Positions 22,801-31,479 of a stretch of DNA of 64,000 nt are shown one piece after another (positions within the stretch are counted from its first letter, which is position 1; every line of letters starts with the position of its first letter). The translations under genes were made by a program, and so were the position numbers. Origin of the DNA: Incurvaria masculella (taxonomy: Eukaryota > Arthropoda > Insecta > Lepidoptera > Incurvariidae); the NCBI GenBank assembly GCA_946894095.1, contig OX335651.1, positions 7,400,501 to 7,464,500 on the forward strand. The letters run 5' to 3'. The notes beneath the pieces are model-generated. The model saw only the letters and a list, made by a program, of their open reading frames with translations, ran no database searches and was not told where the DNA came from.

Positions 22801-25800
22801 CTTACTCAACGCTGCCGTAAATACGTCGACGTTGCCGTTTACGCAGACTCCGCGTTTCCATACAAATCGGAAGTCCGAGTTTGACTTTGACACTTCAAGC
22901 TGTCAAAGTAAAACCACAGAATATCTAGGATAAACTTGTATGGAGTTGACGTTTTTACGGAAAAGGCCAGTCGATCGGTTTGCCGTAAACGCCAATTTAG
23001 GTGAGAACTCAGACTGACCACTCTGATGTCACGATTTTAGTCCAACACACCTCATGGGAACTAGGTGCCGTGCTAAATCCTTCCTTATATTGCACGGCTA
23101 CATGGAACTGGATGGAAAATATGGAAATATCGTTCATTCAAAGTGATGGTACCAACCGAGGCGGGTTTAGCCCTACCACCTAGATTTATGTGGCATCAGA
23201 AACACAAAATGTTTCTTACAACATGTATTCTTTTTAAGTGGCGAAACCCACACAGCACTATAGCAGAACTTAGGTATCTATGGTTGCAGTGAATACATCC
23301 GGGCCCCTTGGAGGTATAGAGAGTTCACAAGCAGAGAATCGGCAGGTGGTCACCCTATCGCGCCCCGCCAGCATTGAGCGTTTCACTTTGCGTCAAAACT
23401 CTCCCGTCCCAAAAATTGTGTGAAGGTTTGTCTGCACCTGGGTCAGAATAACCGTCGTGGTGTTGAACTCCTCTGTCTTTACAGTCTTCACTTTCTTCCC
23501 CTTCTTCTTCTTCTTCCTCCGGAGCAATGCGGGCCCTCTGCTCTCGTGCACGCGGAAGTGATGTCGCGCAATCTCCCTACACAAGATGCTTGTCAGTTCA
23601 ATCTAATTGATTATTCCAGAGCAATTTTATTATTGCAACACTCATTTGGAACATAGAGACATGACCGATAAAAACCAGTTAAGAAGTAAGTTCAAATATA
23701 TTAATAAATAAACTCACTCTTTTTTTATGGAACAGGTCATGAATAACCAACACCACAACTACGTCACAATAGTTGGTGTGTCTCCTAAAATAAAAAGGTG
23801 ATATGCCAGATCTTTTCTTATATTGCACAGCTATGTTGAACTGGCTGGAAAACACCTACTAGTGGAATTGTGGCTTTAACAATCTTTCGATCATTGCGCT
23901 AGAAACCCGTGACAGAAGCTTCTTTTTATTATTAAATCCCACCAACCTCCATCCGGTTGATAGTGGCACGTATTTGCATACACACCTAGTATAAGAAACC
24001 TTGGAGCAGATGTTACATATGTACTTCTTGGTGTGATGAACACTAATGTGGATTCGGATGGCGCCCCGACTTTTGAACCTCATCCGACACGCATCACACT
24101 CGTAATCACCTTTACTCTAAAAGAAAAAACAATACGTTATATTCTCAAATTCGTATATATTCCTATTCCTTACTATTCCTCAAATGGAAGGAGTTATCGA
24201 GCATCATACAGTATGATCCTAGCATAATTCCTTCCCCACAAATATGCACTCTTGATTGATTGATCAATAATAGTGATTTGTAGAGTCACATGTGCAGGTG
24301 AGGTAATATTTTAAAGTGTTCAACAATATATTATGTTGCCTTACACAATTGTCGCTAAAGATAACTATCTTTTTGTTCAATGTGTATACTTTAGTCTAAC
24401 CGGTGATGTACAAGAAACATGTCTACAGGCATAGTCACCATGCGGCTTGCAACACTAGTAGCGATATAGAGTTCTATATAAACTAGCCGTTAATCAAACC
24501 TTTAGGTTTAAGATTAGCAAAGGGTAATAAAATTTGTCAATACAACTAGCAGCAGTTCAATTCTCCTTTGATGATCCCTGTCCTGATGATGTTTTACATT
24601 GACTTGCTTGTAGGTCACTTACTGGATCATGTTTCATTTGATGCCTCTTGAAAGCTTTCTCATCCTTAAATGCTAGGAAACACGCCGAACAAATCATATG
24701 GGACCTTTTGAGCTTTACTAGTTTTTTCCTCTTAGAGTAAACTTTCTTAGCCTCCTCCTGCGAAAAATAAAATATCTGCTGAGCCAAGTGATTAATTAAT
24801 GTCCATGTAAAACAATGTCTTGCAAGCTTACCGATCCAGGGTAAATGATTGTCCTAATAAGCCAGCAACTAGCTTGGAATTTAAAATTTTAACCTAGTAG
24901 GCCAGCCGCTAGATTCATGTGGTGCTAATTATTAGTTAGCATCCAATCCAAGTTGAATAAATAGGATGGCATTCCATTTTTTAAGCTGGTGAGCCACTTA
25001 TTTGCTTATTTACTCCTTGTTTTGAAAATTAGCTACATGTGTATAGCAAAGATAGTACAAGAAACAATGCGATTTAAATAAGAATAGGACGGGGCTTGTG
25101 ACTAACTTCACGTGAATTTGCACGGAAAAGTACGGTCGGAACGTTCGCACGGGTTTACACGGGAAACATTCGCTTCAATATCAAAGGAAGCCTGACGCTT
25201 TTTTCCATTCATCAGAATCGAGGTTCGATCCGAATATGTGCGTCTACATGCTTTTGCGTTTCCTTGTTTTGTAGCGGCTCTGCCTTGCCGTGACAGCAAC
25301 CACTAGACAAGAACACACGATTCTACACTGTAGTATTACTTTGAGTGCCTGTCGCAGAATATACAGTTAAAAGAGTAGGGGGGCTGTTCTTTGCTATCTG
25401 TGTTTATCTGTTTTCTGTGTATTAGTTATTATGTGTTTGTTTTGGGTGTCCTCGAAAGTGCCTCAGTTGCATTGCATTATTAGTTAAATTTGTTTGTTAT
25501 CGCATTGTTTAGTGTTCTTTTAATATCTGTTCTTCAAATAAATATTTAGTTAAAACAAATTATTTTGTCTAAGTGTTTATTAAATATTTTTTGTAGAAAC
25601 TTTTTTGCACTCCGTACTGAAGTTTGTGAAGTGAAGTGAGAGCTTTAACAGTTTGACATTCAAAATGGTGGTGGTCTCCGTCCTATTCTTATTTGAATCG
25701 CATTGTAGGCTATATAATAAAACCAGTGCTATCATGGCTTCATATTACGAGCTTTGTGACACCAGAGCTGGTAGTCTCAGTTCTCACCTAAATTGGCGTT

Positions 25801-28770
25801 TACGTAGCTTCGAAGTTCCGTAAAAACGTCAAACTCCATACAAGTTTTTACTAGATATTCTGTGGTTTTACTTCTTCAAGCTGTCAAAGCCAGATTCGGA
25901 ATTCCGATTTGTATGAAAACGCGGAGTCGACGTAAATGGCAACGTTGAGTAAGCTGTCAAATCAAAGTCGGACTCACAAATGTTAGTTCGCTTAACGCCC
26001 ACTGCGCGCTCTACAATTTCTCCATACATTTAAAAACGCCAGTCGATCGGTTTGCCGTAAACGCCAATTTAGGTGACAACTGAGACTACCGGCTCTGGAC
26101 TCAAAATAAAATTAATTGCCGCAATGTCATAGTGTTATGAAGAAATGAAGCCACACTTTAGAATTATCTTGATAAGTGATTTAATTTGTGTTCAACAAAA
26201 TTATTCAATAGTCTGACATGGTTTGAAGATCACATTGAACTTTGAGATTCAAACTTAACTTTGTTGCTAAAAAATATATCCTTGAAACCAGTTTTGTGTC
26301 TACATTTCACGGTATTAGAAAATGAATGAAATGAAATATCTAAAAACAAATGACTTACAGGTGTCAGTAAAATTTCGGTGGCCCTAAAATGTTGTGATGT
26401 CGTAGTGCACAGAACTTTTTTCCGTTTACGCCCCTTCTTAATAACTGTGTTGCGGTCCTTTCTTCGGTCGCCCGACACTTTCGACTTCATCCTTGCAATC
26501 GGAAAGTCATCGTCCAGCTGGAATGACCTCAAGTTTTGGGATCCAGTCATTGTGTCATCGAATTCAAACGAGTGGTTGTCATGTGGATCAATGGCCGGAT
26601 CATCGATTTGAGCATCGGCTTCATCTTCAGATTTTATGTCATTGAGTAAAGATGGCTCTGGTAGATGGATTTCTGCTTCTTCAAGTTCAACTTTTTCAAA
26701 TTTAATTATGCCCGCATCATTCATAATTCCGTTTTCAGGTATTTTAATGAATCTGCCTGCACTGTCATGCGTGGAAAAAAGGCTGATCTCTGAGAGAGCG
26801 TAGGTGGATGTTAATCCATTCTTTGATCGGTCGATTTCATTGAGTAGATGCTCAGACAACTGAAATTTAGAGGTGAGGTTAGGTAGAGCATAGGGCATTG
26901 TACACAAATAAACATCTTGCAAAAAAAAAAAAATTATGTACAGCCAGCAGGATTTCATTGCTAAAAATTACCAGAAAATATATTTACTGCAAAGATAACC
27001 ATACTTAGAAGTTTTTTGCAGCAAGACCGTAGACGTAGAAGTAGGCAACATTTAGCTTCTCGATGCCTAGGGGTGATATATTTCATACTTCACGCTGGTA
27101 AGGGATGCACACAAACGTGACTACCCATGACAATGGGGGAGGAAGGGGTCAGTGTTACAGTACAGAAACATAAAAAAGTTTAAAGTTTTAGTATTATTAT
27201 TTACTTTTATAAATATGATCATGTATTTAATATTAATAAATCTTAATCCACGTCCTCAGAAGGCAACGACTAAGTGTGCATTATATTTCGGGCTTAAACC
27301 CTACCACCTAGTAGGTGAAGAGGATCTACACTTTTACATGGGTTCCGAACCATGGAACAGCGTTATGAAGTATGTTATTATAAAATGTTAAAATATTTTA
27401 GCATAAAATATATGAGGTTCTGTCATTTATCTTTACTCAAATGACAAAACACAGTAGTTTAGGCAGTGCTCACCACATTATGCGTGCTGTAGATGTTCTG
27501 TAGCAGTTGATACGCTCGCTCACACTTGCGTCGGAACATGTCTATCTTCTTTAGAAGTGCCGTGCACTCCCAACACAGCAGTTCGAGCACTTGGTCGTCA
27601 ATCTGAAACTTAATACTTCATATTTATGGTTAATTGTTAATATATAGTAGATTTCTTAACACCCTGTACATTGTGCAACACTACTAATATTCATCATTTA
27701 AACACTGTTTGCTTCGTGACAGTACAAGCGCAATTGGCTTGTGCTTTGGTCCTTGACAAATACTGACTTTTTTAGGGTCCTGTCCGACAAAGCGAAAGAA
27801 GGGACCCTTTTATCCTGGCTCTGGTGTGGGTCGGTCACAAGCATTTCATCCCGAATTGTTCTCCTATGTTTGTAAATTCACATTTATGAAATTTCATTAA
27901 ATTTTTCTAGTTGTGCACCAACTAATTACTTTTGTTCAAAACGTCGTTCTTTTTGAAAAAAGAGCTAGATTTATGGACCACTCATTTATGGAAACTGGTA
28001 TGAAATTGCCAAATAATCATAAGCCGAGGGTGAATTTCTTACATATCCAGCAGTGACGGGACCCTCGGTGCGTGATCAAGTTCACACTTGATCGTTTTTT
28101 ATTTATCGAACTGGACATGGATGAGAGCGGCATTTAATTCATAGAGGCAAAAAGCAGCCTTCCCTGGCTGACTTTGATTTTCATACTTTACAATAAACAT
28201 TTTTGAAATTCTTTGAAAAAACATTACACCTAAATATGAGTCCAAGGCGCAATTGCAGCATAGCTGACACCGCACATGTACCGATACAGTACAACTTATA
28301 TATGATAGCGAAGCATAGTGAGTTGTGTGAGTTGCGAAAAAAAATCTTCTTTATGTGCATGAATTTTATTCCTTTTTGGAAAAAAAAAACTGAACAGAAA
28401 ACACGTCAATTATATCATTGCCACTTCGACCTCTTTCATGAAATGCAATAAATATTAACATCCCAGGCAGGATTAACACTACCACTTAGCAACGAAGAGG
28501 AACTACAGTTTCACGTGGAATCCGATCATTCATAACCCAACATTGCAAAGAGTTGCTTAACCTAGATGATAGAACGACAAGGTATCGCGCCACTGGGCTG
28601 GCTGGGGCCAACTTGGTGTATGGTAGGTTTACTTTTCCGATACAAAAATGGAAGTCACACACCCCTTGTTTCCTAGATAGTATTCGGTAGGTCTGCAGCA
28701 CGCCACAGTCCTTCATATTGTGCATACGCACGTTGGTAGCGAGGCACACCGCACACGCATAGACCTGCAT
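13731..28770 (-). CDS. ZAD and C2H2 zinc-finger protein gene, 13 exons, one in-frame TGA
   Basis: This is a probable nuclear DNA-binding regulator of the insect ZAD zinc-finger family. I assembled 13 exons on the minus strand: 28770-28663, 27602-27474, 26859-26359, 24757-24623, 24116-23986, 23576-23438, 21036-20902, 20322-20192, 19484-19410, 18279-18156, 18053-17911, 16703-16574, 15475-15353, then 14395-14192 and 13856-13731 (15 segments counting the last two). Every junction keeps phase. Seven fingers are split by introns and rebuilt with C-x2-C-x12-H spacing, which is strong evidence for the splicing. The product is 777 codons: ZAD at residues 1-79 with CAVC and CWEC, an acidic linker, then 15 fingers. 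Codon 723 is TGA, inside finger 14. The first exon may lie further upstream. Confidence 0.85.
14075..14107. repeat. 15-bp perfect inverted repeat in intron
   Basis: CTCACATTTGCAACT and AGTTGCAAATGTGAG flank a GCC loop. It shares the GGCAGTTGCAA core with the repeats at about 12020 and 13400. It lies in the intron between exon 14 and the last exon. Confidence 0.8.
14115..14165 (-). pseudogene. Decayed copy of zinc-finger exon segment
   Basis: GCCAGGGACTCCGGCT and the flanking GCGCTTG match the finger-13 coding bases at 14285-14320 (KRF-KPESLAR region), with divergence and small indels. It lies in the intron just downstream of that exon, so it looks like a local partial duplication. Confidence 0.6.
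14192..14395 (-). CDS. Zinc-finger gene exon 14: fingers 12-14 with in-frame TGA
   Basis: There are 68 codons in phase 0. HKSTLEIHARSH completes finger 12, and CSECPKRFVKPESLARH with ARSH is finger 13. Finger 14 starts CDVCS, then reads TGA (14231-14233), then QFAHKHSLTNHFR. Both splice sites (CCGTTAG acceptor, GTGAGT donor) and the rest of the finger are intact. The stop is therefore a single lesion (CGA to TGA is the simplest explanation), a sequencing error or a real truncation. Confidence 0.85.
14468..14979. mobile_element. MITE with AGTATCACTAATCCAGCA ends
   Basis: The left end (about 14471, AGTATCACTAATCCAGCA) is inverted at the right end (about 14959-14979, TGCTGGATTAGTGAGACTAC). Inside is a perfect 14-bp palindrome, GATCATATAAGCAG with a 7-bp loop (14867-14901). 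No coding capacity is seen. It sits in an intron of the zinc-finger gene. Confidence 0.6.
15353..15475 (-). CDS. Zinc-finger gene exon 13: end of finger 11, start of finger 12
   Basis: There are 41 codons in phase 0. CEEIMSSTGMYWQH with FRQKH completes finger 11, then CEYCGNWFK starts finger 12. The acceptor is ATTACAG and the donor GTAATA. Confidence 0.84.
15845..16350 (-). pseudogene. Two tandem fragments of a LINE C-terminus
   Basis: On the minus strand both halves (about 15845-16075 and 16115-16350) encode decayed versions of the LRWFGHV / KYFGHVERIGG motif typical of the C-terminal tail of RTE-like LINE ORF2. The two halves are similar to each other, giving a local duplication of about 270 bases. 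They lie in the intron between zinc-finger exons 12 and 13. Confidence 0.5.
16574..16703 (-). CDS. Zinc-finger gene exon 12: finger 10, probable GC donor
   Basis: It is 130 bp. Finger 10 is CRVCGERFSSSAELKRH with HKDQH. The exon must end after CVQ so that the next exon's first residue completes C-V-Q-C of finger 11. At that point the donor reads CAG then GCGAGT, a GC-AG intron. If unspliced, the frame runs to a TAA at 16445 with an AATAAA-like signal just beyond (about 16390 on the + strand as TTTATT), so an alternative 3' end is possible. Confidence 0.75.
16740..17900. other. Intron 11 of the zinc-finger gene, no gene seen
   Basis: AT-rich intron. CTAACCTAACC-type runs at 16796-16860 are too irregular to be a telomere repeat. 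Nothing coding is visible. Confidence 0.5.
17911..18053 (-). CDS. Zinc-finger gene exon 11: finger 9
   Basis: It is 143 bp. A charged lead is followed by CDACDVQFASAAAWTRH with a long His-His gap (ILISPKH, x6). It is GC-rich compared with its introns. The last codon is split CT|A across a GTGAGT donor. A near copy of this exon's 3' end and donor lies in the upstream intron at 18070-18099. Confidence 0.82.
18156..18279 (-). CDS. Zinc-finger gene exon 10: end of finger 7 and finger 8
   Basis: The first G completes ATG (Met). KMSTHLSHLRIKH ends finger 7, and finger 8 is CGDCGQSFVSKMGLYHH with AEKMH. The donor is GTAAGA. Confidence 0.84.
18419..18690 (+). mobile_element. MITE family M1, decayed copy 1
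   Basis: It shares ordered blocks (CATTTGCGAGTC, TTTGATTTGACAGCTTACTC, TTGACAGCTTGAAGAAGTAA) with the copies at 22656-23023 and 25762-26098. The terminal repeats are poorly preserved. Confidence 0.65.
19410..19484 (-). CDS. Zinc-finger gene exon 9: end of finger 6, start of finger 7
   Basis: It is only 75 bp. It completes finger 6 (ATALKHFAWH) and starts finger 7 (CHICGATT-M). The acceptor is TTGCAG and the donor GTGAGT. The phase (one base in, two bases out) fits both neighbours. Confidence 0.82.
19500..20190. other. Intron with a dispersed repeat fragment
   Basis: Bases 19613-19790 carry GGCTAATACCACATCTAC and TTAGCCCCAAACACCTCACG, a member of the ATGGCTAATACCAC repeat family that is repeated at 21528-22385 in the other orientation. 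No gene is seen. Confidence 0.45.
20192..20322 (-). CDS. Zinc-finger gene exon 8: finger 5 and start of finger 6
   Basis: It is 131 bp. Finger 5 is CDICKIRVRTRRKLYKH with ISCNH, then CNACSHVCYN-R runs into the next exon. The acceptor is CCTCAG and the donor GTAAGC. Confidence 0.85.
20588..20626. repeat. AT-rich inverted repeat
   Basis: CCAATTTTCTAT is inverted as ATAGAAAATTGG around a T-rich 15-bp loop, inside an intron. Possibly a foldback element remnant. Confidence 0.6.
20902..21036 (-). CDS. Zinc-finger gene exon 7: finger 4
   Basis: There are 45 codons in phase 0. The finger is CTLCYKTFNEPKPYSNH with MLKH, ending in HDP at a GTCAGT donor. Same length and end as exon 4. Confidence 0.85.
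21322..21527 (+). mobile_element. tRNA-derived SINE
   Basis: It has an RNA polymerase III A-box-like TAGCCTAGTGGC at about 21325 and a B-box-like GGGTTCAATTCC at about 21367. A non-tRNA body follows. This head is typical of lepidopteran tRNA-derived SINEs. It lies in intron 6 of the zinc-finger gene. The 3' border is uncertain because another repeat follows directly. Confidence 0.7.
21528..22573. repeat. Direct repeat of a dispersed element (two copies)
   Basis: The block 21528-21758 (TTCAATGTAGCCGTGCTCAT, GGTCACCTAATTCCTT, AACGGTAGTAGTGTGG) recurs almost unchanged at 22249-22480. A second block, GTGTCATCATCCAAAAGCTC to CGCCATGAAGAATATAT, occurs at about 22150-22240 and 22482-22573. The interval is therefore an interleaved duplication. 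A GC-rich patch (21900-22085) separates the copies. All of it is intronic. Confidence 0.7.
22656..23023 (+). mobile_element. MITE family M1, copy 2
   Basis: The terminal inverted repeats share CCTAAATTGGCGTTTACGGC at the left and its complement at about 22980-23002. The body matches copy 3 in reverse orientation. It is noncoding and lies in a zinc-finger gene intron. Confidence 0.75.
23035..23240 (+). repeat. Dispersed repeat, inverse copy of the 21528 family
   Basis: The segment CACGGCTACATGGAACTGGA with GGGAACTAGGTGCCGTG is the inverted, diverged form of the block at 21528. A further piece lies at 23795-23860. Confidence 0.5.
23438..23576 (-). CDS. Zinc-finger gene exon 6: end of finger 3 and Lys-rich linker
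   Basis: The first base completes an Arg codon, then EIARHHFRVH finishes finger 3 with exact x12 and x3 spacing. A strongly basic run (RRKKKKKGKK) and a Thr-rich linker follow, ending LTQ before GTGCAG. Read-through past the donor would give a stop at 23393, a possible alternative short end. Confidence 0.8.
23986..24116 (-). CDS. Zinc-finger gene exon 5: finger 2 and start of finger 3
   Basis: It is 131 bp and ends with two bases of a codon. Finger 2 is CDACRMRFKSRGAIRIH with ISVH. It ends with CNICSKVSYT-R, completed by the next exon. The acceptor is TTTTAG and the donor GTGTGT. Length and layout match exon 8 (20192-20322). Confidence 0.85.
24623..24757 (-). CDS. Zinc-finger gene exon 4: finger 1
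   Basis: There are 45 codons in phase 0. It carries one complete finger, CSACFLAFKDEKAFKRHQ with MKH, after a Lys-rich lead. It ends in HDP at a GTAAGT donor. Its length (135 bp) and HDP end match exon 7 (20902-21036), which points to an internal duplication. Confidence 0.85.
25065..25705. mobile_element. TIR element, 28-bp ends, 641 bp
   Basis: The left end 25065-25092 and right end 25678-25705 are inverted copies with one mismatch (they begin CAATGCGATT and share AAATAAGAATAGGACGG). No ORF of note lies between them. No clear target duplication is visible by eye, so the superfamily is not assigned. It sits in intron 3 of the zinc-finger gene. Confidence 0.7.
25762..26098 (-). mobile_element. 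MITE family M1, best-preserved copy
   Basis: TIRs of about 40 bp are nearly perfect: GGTAGTCTCAGTTCTCACCT at the left and its inverse, with one or two mismatches, ending at 26098. The 337-bp body has no coding potential. It lies in opposite orientation to the copies at 18419 and 22656. Confidence 0.8.
26359..26859 (-). CDS. Zinc-finger gene exon 3: acidic linker with basic patch
   Basis: There are 167 codons in phase 0, bounded by a pyrimidine-rich TTTCAG acceptor and a GTAAGT donor. The sequence is rich in Asp and Glu (for example KSEDEADAQIDDPAIDPHD) and ends with a basic patch (KKGRKRKK) that could act as a nuclear localisation signal. No fold is recognisable, as expected for the linker between ZAD and fingers. 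An upstream acceptor candidate near 26925 would add about 22 residues. Confidence 0.75.
27474..27602 (-). CDS. Zinc-finger gene exon 2: second half of ZAD
   Basis: There are 43 codons between a TTTCAG acceptor and a GTGAGC donor, phase 0 at both ends. It reads LLCWECTALLKKI, then FRRKCERAYQLL. CWEC is the second Cys pair of the ZAD and the following amphipathic helix is typical of the domain. Confidence 0.85.
27610..28660. other. Intron 1 of the zinc-finger gene
   Basis: No gene is seen. A GGGTCC-flanked segment (about 27775-28065) resembles a common lepidopteran repeat. Bases 28455-28545 and 27285-27365 share a GGCTTAAACCCTACCACCTA-like block. Confidence 0.4.
28663..28770 (-). CDS. Zinc-finger gene exon 1: first half of ZAD
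   Basis: It begins MQVYACAVCLATN, giving the first Cys pair (CAVC) of a ZAD domain, and ends ILSRKQG before a GTGTGT donor. ATG is at 28768-28770. The bases TGCAG right at the start also form an acceptor (TAAATGCAG then GTCTATG), so this may be an internal exon whose true start is upstream. ZAD domains mediate dimerisation in insect zinc-finger proteins. Confidence 0.75.
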
Positions 28771-29743
28771 TTACGTAACTGAGAACGGAAGATTCTGGTA
28801 AAGTAGCTTAGAGGAAAGAGAGAAAGAACCTCAAGGGCAGTTTGTTGGGAGATGAAGCAAACTATGGATCAGTGTATTATATTCTTTGCTATGGGCAGTT
28901 ATAATAATATATTTATTACAATAAGGACTGCACACTTGAGGATTTGAGGTATGGGTTGATAAAATAACGTATTACACTTCACTTGAACTCGGACAAACTG
29001 CTCAATTCACTTCCCTACCAAACAACTATCAAACAGCGCAGAGCTACTTTTCCGAACTCAAACCAATACCAAACGAAAAACAAATTCGCTATGTACTTCA
29101 AAACGTAGAAGATAATCTCACGCAGTAATATTATATTATCTATGATAATCTCCAGCGACTTCTCCGAACTCTTTGATTTCAAATTTTTTTTGTTTGTTTA
29201 TCCAATGGACAGGCAAAAGCTTTTGCTATACAGCCTTCTCTTTATTGTATCTTATGGATTGTAGTCCATTCTGGAGTATCATGTTGTTAAATATTTTCTA
29301 TTGTCTCATATATATATAGAAATATGGGTTCAAAGTTGGTCGGTTGACCTAATATCTTTTTCAGGTCGAGCGGGATTTTTTTCTCTTTCTTTGTATGTAA
29401 TTTCTCTTTGATTTCAAAACCGCTGACAACCACAGAATATATAATATGCTGATGGATAGACAAAAAAACCACCACATATACAATTTTGGTAATAGGCTTT
29501 TTTTTCAGCCCTAACGTCACGCCGTCGACACTCCTCGTCGGTGTGAGATTCAACGTCGCCGCAGCGGCGGAACGCGGCGCGCTCCGAAACGTCGCTAGGG
29601 TTATCACTCGACACAATGGGGATATTGAAATAAAACAGACTGTACGGAATTATTAATATTTACTCTATGTTCTTTTTTCATGTTCACATTATCATTCGTT
29701 TAACATTTAACAATAAACTCTTTATAAATAGCTTACATTATAA
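28771..29743. other. Upstream of zinc-finger gene; GC-rich patch at 29510-29605
   Basis: Mostly AT-rich. The stretch 29510-29605 is sharply GC-rich (GCGCGCTCCGAAACG, GCCGCAGCGGCGGAA) and lies about 750 bases upstream of the first recognised zinc-finger exon on the minus strand. It could be a promoter or noncoding first exon. The open frames across it lack an ATG and any recognisable domain. Confidence 0.35.
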
Positions 29744-30323
29744 TAGTACGAGAGCGGACCGTCGTCAACCCTACGTCATCGAGTAACACCATGGGACCCA
29801 TTTGTGGTTGTGCGGATTAGAATAGGCTTCCTAAAAATACTAGGTTGCCTGACCAAAACCTGGAACGTTTTGTGCAGTAGGTAATATTAAATCACTTTTT
29901 TGGTAGAATTTAACGTCATCGAGTAACAACATGAGACCTAGCACAATCGGTAAAGGTCATCAAGAAAAGCTAAAAAAAAGTAGGTTGGCTCGTCCTACCC
30001 TGGCACGTTCTGAGGTTGGCCGGTTTTAAAATGTCAAAAAATTAAAAAAAATACGTCATCGAGTAACAAGTTGACAATACCACCATTCGATAGTCCTATG
30101 AACATGCCTCATAAAAAAATTAGGTTGGCTGCCCTCAGCCTGGCACGTTTCCTACGCGGCCATGTTGAACGTCGGATGCGCCCAGTTCTTATATTCATCA
30201 ATTGTTAAATTAATATAATATAACAGTTTTGTGATATGTCTATCTATAAACAGTGATGTTTTTATTGATCAGAACTCATCTTGAATAGGTTAAAAAAAAA
30301 CAAAATGAAATATTTGTGATATA
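29744..30323 (+). repeat. Left TIR of element A, three 140-bp units
   Basis: ACGTCATCGAGTAACA occurs at 29773, 29913 and 30053, exactly 140 bases apart. AGGTTGSCT (29842, 29982, 30122) and TGGMACGTT (about 29861, 30001, 30141) keep the same 140-base step. The TIR is therefore three diverged tandem units followed by a unique AT-rich tail. Confidence 0.85.
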
Positions 30324-30439
30324 GGTATTGATCGATTGCGTGATATTAGGGCATTGTCGTATCTAATTATTAACTAAGTTTAACTCAAGTTAACTTTAGA
30401 TTATGATGCACATAGTTCCGCATACTTGAAGAGTAAAAA

Positions 30440-31240
30440 CCGGAAGTTTCATATACATATGCTTTCGGAATCTATCGTATGGATCATTCCACGTAGGGAA
30501 TCGAAACTCCAGTCAGCCCATGCCTACGGCATTAGAGGCGCACGCTTTAAGTTCTGCCACGGCCCTCGTTATTACAAAATTTTAATCAGATTGAATGTAA
30601 ACATAACGTAATGAAGATGACTATTGTCATAATAAAATAAATCGCCACAAAACTTAAACCCATAAGTGAAGTATCTCAAAGTTACTATTCTTTAATTCAC
30701 ATGAATTTAGGGTAAATATTCTAGTGTATATTTCCATTCTTTAAACATTTCAATGTATATGTTTTTGCCGGGTCTATACAAAAGTACATGTCCACATCGT
30801 CACTCACATATTAAGGAAGTTTAGTAAGCTTTGGCGTCACTCTCTTTTCTTTACTTACGTATCTCTTTTATTTTATCATAAACAAGTTGCAATGTATCCA
30901 AACCGAAGCGGAATTTTAAATTAACAGCTCTTAAGTCGTAGGTATAGTTTAAATAATACCTGAAAAGCTCTGTAAAATATTTATGTTTTAGTTATAGAAA
31001 ACATATACATTTAAATGTTTAAAGGATGGAAATAACCATGAATATTTAACCTAAAGTCATGTGAATACAAGAATAGTAACTTTTTGGCGATTTATTTTAT
31101 TATGAATATTAAAATTCTTCATTACATCAGGTTAACATTCAATCTAATTTGAATTATGTAATGAGGAGCTCCGTCGCAGAATGTAAAGCTTGCGCCTCTA
31201 ATGTCGTAGGCATGGGCTGACAGGGGTTGAAGAAAGGACC
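30440..31240. repeat. Inner inverted repeat of element A
   Basis: The segment about 30500-30765 (CAGCCCATGCCTACGGCATT, AAATAAATCGCCAC) returns inverted at about 31000-31235 with about 235 bases between. The same palindrome exists in copy B (about 56680-57420). No function is apparent; small open frames in it are mirror images of each other and are not convincing genes. Confidence 0.65.
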
Positions 31241-31479
31241 TTAAAGCGATGCACACTCCAGTGGCAACAAGAAAACATTTTAAAACCTGTGTACGATTTA
31301 GTCCTTCTGATGAGTCTAGTGTTAGATCCAGAATTAATACTATTATTTCTGTCATGAACTACTATAGTGACCTGTAAACAAAGAGACAAATTACAAAACC
31401 TTATTATTCTTACAGCTAAAAAAAACGACATAATATTAAACCTTTAAATGCTACCACCTCCAAAAAAATAAGAGTACAA

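Noticed and set aside
7904..28770. tRNA or rRNA genes in the window
   Set aside because: Only the SINE head at 21325 and a weak tRNA-like segment at 45970 were seen; neither gives a credible cloverleaf.
30426..30611. 61-codon frames at 30426 and 57307 and their mirror at 31122
   Set aside because: They follow the inverted repeat in both elements with no domain; no codon-level constraint visible.
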